From Riptortus pedestris (lineage: Eukaryota > Arthropoda > Insecta > Hemiptera > Alydidae): a stretch of DNA of 64,000 nt. The DNA lies in the NCBI GenBank assembly GCA_019009955.1, contig CM032230.1, positions 104,816,001 to 104,880,000 of the forward strand. Reading direction: 5' to 3'. The first letter of the stretch is position 1. Each line of letters begins with the position of its first letter. Made by a program: the position numbers and the translations under genes. The notes below the pieces were generated by a model that worked only from the letters and a program-made list of their open reading frames with translations, did no database searches and was not told the DNA's origin. Shown in pieces: positions 1 to 11,799 of this stretch.

Positions 1-427
1 TAATAATAATAAGGAAAAAACTTTTTTCCCCATTTTCGTACCATATGTTCGTTAATTCACAATAAGAACTAGGAATAATGGGGATTTTGAGGGGGCAAAT
101 CGAAAATTCAACATAACTGCGTTATTACGAGTCTTATCGAAAAATTTTATAAAACCAATCTTGATAATCTATTGCTCCTTTACAATTATTGTTCTGTGCA
201 TTTTTTTTCTACTCAAATATTTAGCAAGTTATTCGTACTCTCTTTACCGACTTGTAACCCCTATTTCTACAGACCTGTGGGGTCCTGCGCTAGCCCCACG
301 ATTAATCCTACTACTACTATACCTAATGTCACATAGAATTTTAGAAATTGAGAATTTGATGAATACTTTGTCAAACCAGCACGTGGGAAATTTGCTTAGT
401 TAACGCAGCTCCTGCGTGACGGACTTT
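1..427 (+). mobile_element. Helentron-like element copy, degraded, left part off window or lost
   Basis: The right end reads CACGTGGGAAAT...GCTTAGTTAACGCAGC..CCTGCGTGACGGACTTTTT at 381-427, the family 3' hairpin end. Upstream, only scattered family sequence (GGGGATTTTGAGGGGGCAAA near 79-98) is recognisable. Confidence 0.5.
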
Positions 428-1316
428 TTAAATATGCGCAGTATAAGATTTTTTTGCAAACTAAGTCCCATTGACGGTGTTTCTCTCGGATTGTATGATT
501 TAAGAACAAATATATGATTGACAAATTCTTATATTTATAATTCTATAAAATTCTGTTTTAGTTATATAACCGAAATTCTTAATAAGTATATAATTTTTGT
601 TGTACGTGTTTCAGTCATTTCGATTATTCTGGGAACAGGCTTTCTTTTATCAAAAGTGATTATTTTTATCGTTGAAGGGTTTTGGGGGGGTTAGTGGTCT
701 TGTACAATATGTTGATTAGACTGAACAATGACAATACACGTCTTTCTATATACTTCAGGGATGGCAGTTTCGATGTATACCAACGGAAAATAAAATAACT
801 ATGGATGATAATTTTTTAACTCTCGAGTTTGGGATTGGATTTCAGTGAATTATAAATTGTAGAAACTCATTTTAAGGGTTTGGATTTTTATTTCAACAAG
901 AAAGTAACATTTATTTATTATATTTTTTTAAAGAGTAAAGAATTTCGTTTATTTTATATAAAATACCCGTAAAAAAACTCATTTGCATTGAAAGATGTAA
1001 GAAACCAATTTGAAGACTGTAGAAAAATCAATTACTAAGAATAATGTATATATGGTTGTATAGTTGACGCAATAAAACCTGGTAGAAAGAATGGAGGACA
1101 TATGGTCCTCCAAGTCAATATCCACTGATGATGCTGCCCTGCACCGAAATCGCTCTTTAGCTTTAATAAATATTTATATTGGAAGTATGGCACTCAACCT
1201 GCAAAATTATTAACTTCCACGTGCCAGAAAACTACTTAGTTTGGCAATATGTACACTTGATAACGCAGCTATAATTATTGTTTGATAATATTTTAAATAA
1301 TAATTTATGATTGTAC
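428..1316. other. Non-coding, no features recognised
   Basis: AT-rich sequence with no ORF over 60 codons and no cysteine cluster on either strand. It would be the intron after the orphan leader exon at 1395. Confidence 0.4.
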
Positions 1317-1395
1317 CTTTAGGGCTTCCTTGGACTGTGCTAATGGATAAGTAAATAATTACTGCTAATGAAAACATAGCTATTTTATGTGCCAT
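1317..1395 (-). CDS. Orphan signal-peptide exon (exon 1) of a Cys-ladder peptide gene, rest off window
   Basis: The ATG at 1395 opens 26 codons (MAHKIAMFSLAVII..., hydrophobic core, then ISTVQGSPK) and one extra base before a GT donor (AAAG|GTACAA). Length (79 nt) and phase 1 match the leader exons of six sister genes in this window exactly. A TATA-like box lies at 1434-1440. No cysteine exon is visible on the minus strand between 1316 and 1, so the partner is probably left of the window. It could also be a dead leader. Confidence 0.6.
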
Positions 1396-2293
1396 CTTAA
1401 GATGAAATAGTCACCCATCCTAAAGTCGAATGCATTTATATTTTATCTTACTATCGATTCATTGAATGGGATTAACCTAATCCTTCGAAGGATGAAACGG
1501 GATTAAATAAATTTTCTATTGACTCACCTTCAGTTTGATTATAATTGGTTTATTCCACGAAAATAATTCTTTGCAAAGATTCTGTTATAATTCTCAATTC
1601 TCCGATGAAGATCAGGATAACAGTACCGTATATAACCGTATATATTGATCGTGTGCTGTTAATGCTGAAGGAGTCACAGTTTTTATTTGATTGCTAAGAA
1701 CTATACATTTTAAATATTTAAATGATCCCTAGGAAGATAAACCGTATCGTAAAAGGTTAACTACGTGAAGGAAAAGGTTGTTTAGAGAGCAGGGTAATAT
1801 AAAGTCGTATATTTGAAAAGAAACTCAATCTTGCAGTAGTTGAGTTCGAGTAACCAAGGAAGAACTTGGTCACTGAACACGAAAGTATTCCTCAGTTTTA
1901 ATTAAAGATTTCTACTTTGGAGACATAAGGGTGTATGCAACGTTTTCCAATCATACCTATATAAATATATAAAATATCTCATGTATCTATTGCTTAAATA
2001 AAATATGTCTGTCTATTGCAAATATACTTTAAAACAGGTTTCACTCTCTTCTAACCTTAGGACTAATGGTTTTATTTTAGGAGTTGACTCCTAATGTAAA
2101 GCATGGGCCTCAAGAACTTTTCACCTTTTATTAACCTGACTCGGCTTCACTTATCAAACTTATTCTTGAAAAATATCACTGGTGTAAGAAATGGAAATAT
2201 GTTAGGTAAATAATACGATATGTTTCATCAAACTGTTTTAATATCCGTTCACTGTATTTAATAATGTCTGAACAAATATTGTCATTCGCCTTT

Positions 2294-4076
2294 TCAGCCA
2301 TGTTGTAGAGGTGCAACGTTTCTGGGTATCGGGAAGTAGTGCCTTACTGTCTTTGCCCCTTGCTCCTGAAATTGCACAAATTTGTATACATGTTAAAACT
2401 GAAGTTGTTTGCAATAGTTTACACCCGACATTTACTATTTTCAGAGATGATACTCACGTGTGACGTGTAGCAGCAAAGCCAATTGCTCCTTTTCATGCAG
2501 CATTCCATTTTGGGTGGACAGTCAATCCCATTTGGGCAGTGACGAGTCTCTAACACAGAAACAGTGATATTCAGTTAAATTGTATTATTTTATTTTCATA
2601 TTTACCCAAGTATGTTCATTTTTGCAAATATTTTTAGTTTTGCAAATTAACACACTCATACTTAATGACAAAAACTGACAGACCTACTTGCTCAACTTGT
2701 AACATTCTCTTGACGATAAGACATATACTGACAGATTGCCCAAAACGACAACACCAGGACTTATCCTTCGATTTACAAGATCTTTTGACTGAAGGCAGCC
2801 CATACATTAACAACATATTCTCATACCTACACAAAACTCAAATATACCACAAAATTAAACATTCAAATTAAGTCTATGGAGTGCAACAAGATTTCAAATT
2901 ATATGCATTAATTGTGTTATATACGTTTGTACACATGTATATATTTACCCTGAAGGAGGAAATTCCGACAATGATTAGCAAAAGTACCATTTTCAGTCAT
3001 TCATTTCCTATCGATCATCCACTAACTATAACCATCACTAATTTTTTTTTATGTTCAATTATAAAATGTTTACTTATTTCACCTTTGTTATTATTATTAT
3101 TATTATTATTATTTATTAACGTCCACTTTTTGCAACTCAGGCTAATTGGGACGGGTTATCTACAGGTTACCACCCTTTTCTAGCCAGGGTGGGACTTAGG
3201 ATGTTATTTAATGAAAACCTTTGTTATTGGTCATTGGGTTTTGGTATTTGTTATTGCTACTTACCTCCTATTTTACTTTTGTTATTTCACTTTGTACAAT
3301 TTTTGACTTTGATGTGATGTCCATAAATAAATAAAAAATTCTCCAGTATGTAATTAAGTGTGAATCAGTCGTCAATGACCAATTCTTAACCTCGTTAAAA
3401 GTACTTCTTCTCAATAGCATTTTTGTGGAAGGCTATTCACGAAGTATATTTCTCATTTTTCGAAGTTTGTTGTCAGTTGTGGCCAAGCAAGATTTCTGCC
3501 ATGAATTGAGTATCATATGTTTTGCTTTGGCTTGAATACCTTGGTGAATACAATATGTGTTGTCGTAAGTTCTTTATTTTAGTAGCTGATTTGGCGAGTT
3601 CGTCTACTTGTGTGTTTTGTCAAATATTTGTATCACCGGGTATTCTTTTGTTTAATGTCTGGATTTTGTGTAATATGTACAAGATGAGTGGATGTGAACT
3701 CTATAAGGACGGGTTCTAAGGAAGTCATTGTCGTCGAGATAATTTCTTTCTACTTAAAAGTCTGATGGCGAATCACTCGAGTCCCTCTCGGGTGCGGCTT
3801 GAGATCTCTAACGTCTTCTAATGCCAACCAAAAAAAATACTTGCTTTCCCTCCCTGGATGATGTAATACAATTAGTACAATTGAATCCCCTGGATCTTAC
3901 GTGCTTACATGTCATACCTATGAAAATCTAAATTTTCCTAAATAAGCTTATTGTAAAATTCTCACTTAAAGAAAAAATACAAAAAGTTTATTTCACTTAC
4001 TTTGGGTGTTATCCTGTGCCACTAGAACATGGATAGTGACACATAAAACTGTGAGAATTAGTACTGTACGCAACAT
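2294..4076 (-). CDS. Secreted Cys-rich peptide gene 1, three exons, shortened cysteine scaffold
   Basis: Exons (minus): 4076-4001, 2549-2458, 2365-2294; spliced length 240 nt, 79 residues. Exon 1 codes a signal peptide (MLRTVLILTVLCVTIHVLVA, then QDNTQ) and ends CAAA|GTAAGT in phase 1. Exon 2 carries C-x5-C-x5-CC-x7-CC, only six cysteines, so one CC pair of the family scaffold is absent. Its donor (CAC|GTGAGT) is in phase 0 and a 92-nt intron leads to a clean acceptor (gcaatttcag). Exon 3 is a Cys-free tail (FPIPRNV...) ending His-Gly-stop. Intron 1 contains the LINE fragment at 2645-3338. If intron 2 were retained the frame would stop at 2419 with one extra Cys. I infer an extracellular disulfide-rich peptide; the target is unknown. 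Confidence 0.72.
2645..3338 (+). mobile_element. 3' end of a Jockey-type non-LTR retrotransposon (C-terminal ORF2 plus 3' UTR)
   Basis: The plus frame reads THSYLMTKTDRPTCSTC...RHILTDCP, the CxxC-x-H-x-C zinc-knuckle-like C-terminus typical of non-LTR polyproteins, then DLLTEGSPYINN and a stop near 2870. The 3' UTR ends ATGTCCATAAATAAATAAAAAA. A SINE 3' half sits inside it (3102-3219, minus). It lies in intron 1 of gene 1 in antisense orientation. Confidence 0.65.
3102..3219 (-). mobile_element. SINE 3' half inside LINE 3' UTR
   Basis: The reverse complement of the SINE body and tail (CCTAAGTCCCACCCTGGCTAG to GTCCACTTTTTGCAAC on plus) lies in antisense in the LINE at 2645-3338. The tRNA-like head is absent. 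Confidence 0.6.
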
Positions 4077-4120
4077 TTTAGACCACTGTTAAATATATTA
4101 GTTCTAAAAGTTGAAGAGGT

Positions 4121-4127
4121 ATTTATA
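4121..4127 (-). promoter_or_regulatory. TATA box of Cys-peptide gene 1
   Basis: TATAAAT on the minus strand starts about 45 nt upstream of the ATG at 4076. The same spacing recurs in sister genes, which implies a 5' UTR of only 10-20 nt. Confidence 0.5.
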
Positions 4128-4469
4128 CTCTGCGCATTATTCCACTGATTAAAGTATATTGACATTCGTTGAATTATCTATTTTTATTATTCTACAATAT
4201 TTGATAATGTAACTAACTGGATACAGTGCCTTATTTATTCTTTAACTTGTATGTATATTTCATACATGCAAAGGATAATCGAGTCATACTTATTTCTAGG
4301 CAGCATGTTCATTTGTGAGCCTATTACTAAATGAAGATACCAGAAATCATCAAAACAAATTCGTGGGCCTTTCACGGTTAACCTGACCCTTTCTGGCTAT
4401 CGCAGTTCAGTTAATACAGTCTTTTCCCAGTGTATAATTCGTTCATTATAAGCACCCAAAGTACAAAAA

Positions 4470-4957
4470 AATGTCCGTCACCCAGGGGCTGCGTAAACTA
4501 AGCAGATTTCCCACGTGACGTTTTCCAGTAGATAAATCGGCCCAATAACACCTGTAGTAGTAAGGTATATCTAAACCTATTCAAGAGGGACGAATAGTTA
4601 TGGAAACGGCCGCCAGAGCTCTCAGCGGAAATTCCCGAACATAGCTGACTCCTGCCGACGACACACAGAATAAAAATGCGTATATCTCGGTTAATATTCA
4701 AGATACAGGATAAATGTATAGAACAATATTTATAGAAACTTTAATTTGCAATAAGATTGACTCTATACAATTAATTGTTCGATCCGACGCATAATAGCGG
4801 AGATATTGTGAATTTTCAAAAATCCCCCTCTAAACCCCCCCCTCCTACTGGTCCGATTTCAGCCATTAAGGAACTTGATCTTCCTTTTTACATAAAACGA
4901 TTAAATCCGAGTTTAGTAACGATCAAAGTAAAATAGTGACTGCTAGAGCGTTAACAG

Positions 4958-4996
<39 letters not shown>

Positions 4997-5097
4997 TCAT
5001 CTGCTGGGTAGGATCGATGGACATTTGAGGAAATGTTTCGAAAATCGCATCATGAGTATGATATCAATAGCTGATTTCCCTTAAGGGAAATCTGCTA
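4470..5097 (-). mobile_element. Helentron-like element, full-length copy
   Basis: It runs from GTCCGTCACCCAGGGGCTGCG (hairpin end) to TTTCCCTTAAGGGAAATCTGCT. It includes the conserved segment that reads GATCAAGTTCGTTAATGGCT on the other strand, a C-run and an internal (AT)n tract at about 4963-4993. Confidence 0.7.
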
Positions 5098-5236
5098 TAA
5101 CATATATGAAGGAACAGGTGTTTAGGAAACTTACTAAGTAAATAGTAAGTAAAAAGGCGTCATTATAAATCCGCTGCCTCATTATCAAATAAAAATAAAT
5201 TTGCAATTTCATATCTAAAAATTGACTAAACCTAAA

Positions 5237-5440
5237 TTCAATTGAAAGATTGGTCGTGAAATTTAATAGACGTTTGCAAAATTCCTTTATTTCAGTGTAT
5301 AATACAATTATTCACGACAAAAAATGTATATTGTTTACCATCATTAATGGAACATTTGTGACAGACTCACAGTCATCCTGATTATAGTTATCGTTGCTTA
5401 CATTCAATGAGTAGACATGATTACTTGTTAAGAGTCTAAA
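5237..5440. repeat. Duplicated gene-flank segment, copy 1
   Basis: About 200 bp starting ATTGAAAGATTGGTCGTGAAA and including CACAGTCATCCTGATTAT is nearly the same as 11346-11543. On the minus strand it includes AATAAAGG, so it may hold 3' UTR/poly(A) sequence of gene 2, with the other copy serving gene 3. Confidence 0.55.
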
Positions 5441-6095
5441 ATTATGCAATCAGATGTTGTAGTAGAATTGTGGAAGGGAAAGATTAATCACATTCACTAG
5501 AATTTACAAATTATTTAATAAAACTTCACAAGTTAAAACCCAATGAATAATTTAAGGTTACAAAATAACTCTGATAGCTTTTTATAATACATAGCACGTT
5601 GAGTTGTTATCAATAAAATGAGACAGATGACTAGAATACAGAGAATTCCAATTTTTTTGTATTAACAAGAATACCATGGTAGACATATTATTTGTTAAAA
5701 TTAATCATTTCTCCATTAATTAAAAGTAGTAGAATATAAAATAATTTTCATTCTTCTATGCTAAAAGTAAAGTAAATTCATTTTCCACCAAATTACAATT
5801 ATTTCAGGAATACATAATGGTTTACTATGTGCTTGGTATATACCGTTAGTACGAATGTCGTATGATGTAGTTCATAATAAAACATTCTTCTATATAAACA
5901 TTTAAAATGAGATTATAATAAAACATTGTGTAATATTGATGTTGAATAAAAAAATAATAGTGACAATAGTAGTGTTTCCATTATATAAGATCATAAAATA
6001 ATAACTGGAGTTATAAATTAAACTCAAAACAAAAGAGTCTGCGATATCTTTCAGCGCTCTTCAGATATTTAATAGAACTTAATGTAATCTCCGTT

Positions 6096-6323
6096 CAGGA
6101 TGGCTATTACTTGATCCCTGCTGAGAATAATTCGACCAAATGCTGCAAGGTGGAACTCCCGGAGAATGGGTCAAACAGCGAGGAAGTGATAGGTGTCTTC
6201 AGGTTCCTGGAGGTTACACATCCAGCTGTTGGCGGTGTTATACCTAATCCAAAGCTTCTTGTTCAAGTTGAGAGTTCCTATCCTGGCTCTGGCTATTGCT
6301 CTGATATAGTGGAGATCATTTAC
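6096..6323 (-). pseudogene. Non-LTR retrotransposon ORF2 C-terminal relic
   Basis: The minus frame reads ARIGTLNLNKKLWIRYN..., then C-x-LQEPEDTYHFLAV, a stop, and PILREFHLAAFGRI. This is the C-terminal C...H...CP motif region of non-LTR reverse transcriptases; the final Cys codon is a stop. Noticeably less AT-rich than its surroundings. The opposite strand has an unrelated 80-codon ORF. Confidence 0.6.
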
Positions 6324-7264
6324 CTCAGTATATTCTTATGCTTGGGAATTTAATTCTGCTTTAGTTAATTTCTATTGACTGCAATTGCTTAAGTAATCTC
6401 TTTACAATTTTGTTATTCTCACTAATAGTGGGTTTGAAAAATTCATCTATTAGCAAGGTTTATTGCTTGGCAAATGTTAGCTACGTTAACGTACTAGAAT
6501 ATTTTTTTTTCTGTACTGAAACGAACACTAATTAAACAATTAGATACATTTCATGATATTTACAAATGATTTGTTTAAATAATTTATTTCTTCATTACAC
6601 ATAAACACAATGTCATCACTTCCTGCTAGCAATCACTCAATAATTACCAAATTTCCCTTGATAAATACAAAAATTGTTGGAATATAGATTTACATTCCAG
6701 GTTAAACCCAAATATTCCTGTTTGTATTCAATTTATTCATTGTTGATAATCCATAAATTGTTCACATTTTGCTATTTAGTCATAATGATCATTACTGATG
6801 CCAATAAATGCTGTTCTTGACCTCTGGACTGCAATTCTGCAAATGAATATTTTTTTTATCTCATTATTTTCAATTCAAATAATTCTGGTATATTATGGTT
6901 TTTAAGACAAGACTTCATATTAAATATGAATAACTGCTCTCAAGTCACTCAGGATGCTAAAGTTTATTCTAAAGGCTGTTTTCTAAAACTGCATATTTTA
7001 TATTTTTATTTATTACGCTAAGTACTGTTCTGTACAATTCGAGACTGTGAACATCACGGCCTTTGTTAGCCATGTTATGTTAGGGAGTTTAAATCTGAAT
7101 TAGTTCATTAAAGATGGACGACAGAACAAGAACATTTAAAGATTTTTCTTTTATTTGCTCTGATCAATGACAGACTTTTTGACCAAGATTCATAATTCAG
7201 AGATTGCCATAATGATCTATTTTCTCTATTATTTGTTGTGAAAATATGACCCATTTAACTTCAC

Positions 7265-7490
7265 TTAACTAATTTATGGCGGAAGGTCAAAACAAAAAAC
7301 AAAGAAATGAATAAATAAAAACTTAAAATGATTATTCAAATCTCCAATTATAGAGTAGTAGAACTTCTTCTGATGAGGCGTCATATGGACGCGAAACTAG
7401 TTGAGAAGTAGAAATGATTTGAATAATTGTTGGAAGTTTTCATTTTTTATTATTATTTATTTGTTTGACCTTCCGTCATAGATTAGTTAA
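7265..7490. mobile_element. Palindromic MITE flanked by TTAA with hammerhead-like centre
   Basis: TTAACTAATTTATGGCGGAAGGTCAAA at the left is complemented by TTTGACCTTCCGTCATAGATTAGTTAA at the right, and the inverted repeat continues inward for about 80 bp. TTAA at both borders would fit piggyBac-type targets, though it is also part of the palindrome. The centre is described separately. Confidence 0.6.
7363..7409 (+). ncRNA. Hammerhead-ribozyme-like motif
   Basis: It contains CTGATGA (7370-7376), a GCGTC/GACGC stem II with one extra G, GAAA, a two-base-pair stem III (AC-TA-GT) and a 7-bp stem I (ACTTCTT with GAGAAGT). These are the conserved core residues and stem order of a type I hammerhead with a minimal stem III. 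Activity is not shown by sequence alone. Confidence 0.4.
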
Positions 7491-7969
7491 CTTTCTCTAT
7501 TGATATTATGTAATTGGTTTCTTGTTGTTGGTTCGAATCTATAAGCTTGTTTATATTTTTTTGTTGTTAATGATAATTGAAAGTGCGCTCAAAAGCCTTC
7601 TATATTCTTCTTAATTCTCATGCCTTTATCATTGACGAAATACTCAAGTACCTTTTTCCAGAACATATAGGGGAGTGTCATTTTGCCACATTTCATTTTA
7701 AAATGTGTTCAAAATAACTTATATTTCTTAGTGCAACTTTTTGATTAAGTGCCCTTAACGTTTAATTAAAACATACAATTTTTACCTAGAGATCCATACA
7801 TTTTTCCAGAATTGAATGTTCCGTTCAGTTTTCAGTTTTTACAAATTGTTACTCGTTTGTTTCTGTCTTTTATAGGGGTTGAAACAGTTATGACAATTTA
7901 TTAAAACTAACACCCTGAGTGAGTTTTTCCGCAGTAATATCTTAAGTAAATCTGTTTTTTTTTGGTCAC

Positions 7970-10853
7970 TTACACAAAATTGTATCCGAAATAACAGCAC
8001 TTTCCTTCATTATATTTGAAGCAACAAGCGAACCCGTCTGGACAGCAAGTATATTGGTTGCAACAAAAGGCGTTATTCCCACAGTACCTCCCTCTTGCGC
8101 ATTCTATAAATTCAATGGATAAGTTATAAAAATATATCATCCTTAATTAGTAATAATTATAAAAATCATAAAAAGGCCGATATTGTTCTTTTTTTTTCCA
8201 AAGAGATTTCATGCTCTTCATCACATAAACACAGTTATATAATAAGTAATGCACTGTCTGAATCTAAGATGTCATCGGCTTCGTGTTTCGATGGACCAAT
8301 AGTTGTAACCTGATTAAATACTTAATCAGTTATTTATAAGTTGCATAGCAAAACTCAATGCCACATTAAAAGTAATGACACTAACTGCAACACAATGAAA
8401 ACCATACAAATTAGTTGACTTAATATTTCGAAAAATAATATATACTCTCATGGGTTCATTGTCAGTAATTTTCCAAAAGTCATAATAGTTAGATTCCATC
8501 ATACGAATTAGTGTTCTTTTTAGAAAGATACTCTACCATAATTTGTAAATTTTAGTGTTATAGAAAACCTTCAGAACTTCTTATTAATCTTTTATTCACT
8601 GGAACTGTGAATGACCGTATATCAATATTGTGAGACTATTAAAGATTTACATGAATACTTCTGATTGTCAAGATACATTTGTATGAATGACACTTAAAAT
8701 ACTTTATTATAAGAATAGATTTTTATATTAGTGGCAGCATGAAAATTGGTATAAAGTGCCCGCCCATTGGAAGCATCAAAAATAAAGAGGCTAGAATTGA
8801 TTTTCCTATTTTTACTCCTCCCTAAAAGCATGTCCTATTACGTTACCTACAGTGAGTAGATATTTTTATCACATGTATCGATTTGCCTTTTAGCCATATT
8901 TTTATGAAGTGAAAATTAATACATATCATCTTTATTTTCTTGATTAACCTTAGAATTTATATATTTCGTCAATTTTAAACAGATATGATTTCAATATAAT
9001 TGAGTTTTTGTTCCATATAAGAATGAACGCCTTATTTATGCAACCAAGGATAAATGGTATAAGTGTTCAACATATAACCACTCATATATGACCAGTGTTC
9101 GAGTACATAACTTATGTATCGAAGTCTTACGAATTTTATTCATGATCCGAATGACCTAGTTTTAATTTGTCTTGTGAAAAATTAGAAATAATGATTTGGC
9201 TCAATCATTAAATAATAAAATTAATTAAAATTAATCCATGTAGTTTCATTGAATATTAATAATAAATATTGCCCAAAATTGACGTTAGTCTTCCTGAGGG
9301 GTTTCGCCATTCTGTTGTCTCTTAACGTCTTAGCAGGGTTTTTTCTGTTTTCCATGCAGAGTATCCCTCTAACGTGGGAATTTATTTAAATTTGTGTGCT
9401 CCATCCTTTGGATACTATTCACATTTCAGCATTACATTATAATATTTTTTATATAATAATTATAAACATTATAGAACAATAAATTAAATAAATAAAAAAA
9501 TAGTAAAACACAGTAGGTGTGTATCTACAAAATAGGGTCCAATTCTTGAATAAATGCATTAAATCCCTTGATGAATGTGAGTAACAGTTTTGGTTTGTCC
9601 GTAGGCCAAGTTCCATTTTGAGTGGTAATGTACTTGATGAGTTTTGTTCTTGGTCCGTCAAGTAATGTACTGTCATATAAGAGGTGGTCATATGTCTGTT
9701 CAGTTTCATTGTCAAATTTACATGTATTCGTGTTTGTTAGTTTAAATTTGTGCAAGTAACTTTTCGTAAGTCCATGTCCATATATAAATTGTATTTGTTT
9801 AGGATTGCTAAGTGTTATTTTTTGTCTCTTGTATTTAGTTGAAAGGGTTTGCGAAATGTTCTGTCCATGAACAACCTTTTCGTTCCACCATAACTAATCG
9901 ATAAGATGTCAAACGTTTATATCGTTATATTGTTTATCTATATTCTTATAAACGATTTATTTCATAGGTTAGCAGAAATTAAATGGTTAGGCATAAGTTA
10001 TGCTGTTATAGAGTGAATTAACTGGAGAAGAAAGTGATTTCTATTTAATACTGACTCGAAACCGACGTCGGCCCTGTGGCTGAGTCACAGAATTATGTGC
10101 TTTAACTGTCATATTTTCTACTAACTTTTATTATTTGTTTATTGAACAGAAATAAATAGAAAATCGAATAAAAACACCAACTACTAAAACAGGACAATCA
10201 AGAACGCAAAACAGAATAGGCAACAACCAAAAACACGATAATCAACAAAAGAGAAAAAAAAAAGAAACATTAAATTGGAACATTAAATTCGCCAACGTTT
10301 TTAAAAAATGATAAAGGTTTTGTAAATGTAGAGCATAAATTATTTTCCAATTTTTTTTTTTAGTTTTAATTAAGTTGCAACCTAAGCAAAAATTAATATT
10401 ATACATTCATGTAAGATGTCAAATAATGTTAATTATTTAACTAAGCCACGTATGGTGTAGAAGTATTAGTTTATTACTGGACAATTTAGATAAAGAAAAT
10501 ATGTTAACAATCAATCATATTCAAAAATTAACGTGTTTACTGTCTAACGTAGAAAAAAAGATATATATTTTCCTGTCAGATAAAATTCTTATAAATTAAC
10601 GATTAGTTCTGCTGTAAGCAGCTTATTCAAAACTCTTTACCTTATACCAATACAACTGTGTAACTAATAAAATTAATCCTATAAAAAATGTGAAAAAATA
10701 TATTCTACACCATGTATAGATCAAGTCACTTTAGCAATTAATTATCCGTGTTCCTAACTTGGTAGTTAATAATATGTACTAACCATTTCTTGAACCTTCT
10801 ATTAAATAATAATGACAGACCAATAAGAGGCTGACTAGGACGAATCTCGACAT
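7970..10853 (-). CDS. Secreted granulin-like Cys-ladder peptide gene 2, two exons
   Basis: Exons (minus): 10853-10784 and 8103-7970; 204 nt, 67 residues. Exon 1 codes a signal peptide (MSRFVLVSLLLVCHYYLIEG) and ends AATG|GTTAGT in phase 1. Exon 2 follows the acceptor tttatag and codes ten cysteines: C-x5-C-x5-CC-x4-CC-x5-CC-x7-CC, then FGYNFV and TAA. The stop overlaps a strong donor (GT|GTAAGT, phase 2), so a third exon is possible. One open candidate starts at 6836 after ttcatttgcag and stops at 6776. Intron 1 holds a LINE relic at 9525-9890. The role is inferred as a secreted disulfide-ladder peptide. Confidence 0.72.
9525..9890 (-). pseudogene. Non-LTR retrotransposon RNase H/C-terminal relic
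   Basis: The minus frame includes IQFIYGHGLTKSYLHKFKL and TCKFDNETEQTYDHLLYDST, matching the GHG...YL..F......C.......E...HLL pattern at the end of ORF2 in several LINE clades. It ends at a stop at 9525. It is different from the element at 2645 and lies in intron 1 of gene 2, in sense with it. Confidence 0.6.
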
Positions 10854-11345
10854 TTTTCTAAAACTAAATTTCCATGCTATCTTGTAAATTTAAACATTAT
10901 TTTTTTACCTCTTTGATTATACTAGTTTTTTGTTTTGCTTTTTTGACATTAATTCTTGCGAATTAATTGTGATTATGAGATTTGCACCTACAGATTTAAT
11001 TTTATTCTTTATCTAAAGTTATACTGAAGAATTTGTTTCATGTTTGTTCAATACAGGAGACTTGCGTAACAGTGAATTTAGCAAAACAATATATACTTTT
11101 CAGCATTAATGCCATACATTTTTTACAGCTTCAATGTTGGATAAGCATTTACTTTAGTATTCAGTTTACATAGCCTTTAGGATTTTTTTAATTTTAGTTT
11201 TCCCAACGATAAAAGTTAGCATACATCCTATTGCAGTTTAAATTGAACCATAGTTTTTGCATATGGCCTTGTGGATTTATGATTGTTTTATGTTGTATAT
11301 AATATATAAAACGGGCTTATCTATTCTCTCAAAAAACAGCTATTG

Positions 11346-11543
11346 TAATTGAAAGATTGGTCGTAAAATTTAATAGACGTTTGCAAAATTCCTTTATTTC
11401 AGTATATAATATAAATATTCAGGGCCAAAGAATGGATATTGTTTGCCAACATTAATGGAACATTTGTGACAGACTCACAGTCATCCTGATTATTATAGGT
11501 ATATTTGCTTACATTCAATGAGTAGAAATGATAACCTGTTAAA
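11346..11543. repeat. Duplicated gene-flank segment, copy 2
   Basis: The partner of 5237-5440, in the same order and orientation relative to the following gene. It marks the unit that was duplicated when the array expanded. Confidence 0.55.
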
Positions 11544-11799
11544 AACTTGTGGTAGAATTCAGAAAATAAAAGTTTATCTTCCTTTGAATTGTGATTCCTG
11601 TGACCTCTGATTCCATAGCAGTTATTATAATATTTCTTGGTAAGTGTGCACTAACCAGGAAAATAACCGATGGGAAGGAATATTTATTTTCATCTGAATT
11701 TAGAAATTATTAAATAAAGCTCACAAGTAAATGTTCTTTCCAGCATTTATGGCATTAATTTTCTACTGCTTCAATGTTGGATAAGTATTTACTTTAGAA

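Noticed and set aside
6111..6353. 80-codon plus ORF
   Set aside because: It is the antisense of a retrotransposon C-terminal relic, whose conserved residues are on the minus strand.
6776..6836. Third exon of gene 2
   Set aside because: Acceptor and 20-codon frame are acceptable, but other acceptors nearby are equally possible and the tail shares nothing with other tails. Not counted in the model.
9449..9715. 88-codon minus ORF
   Set aside because: It is a shifted frame of the retrotransposon relic at 9525-9890.
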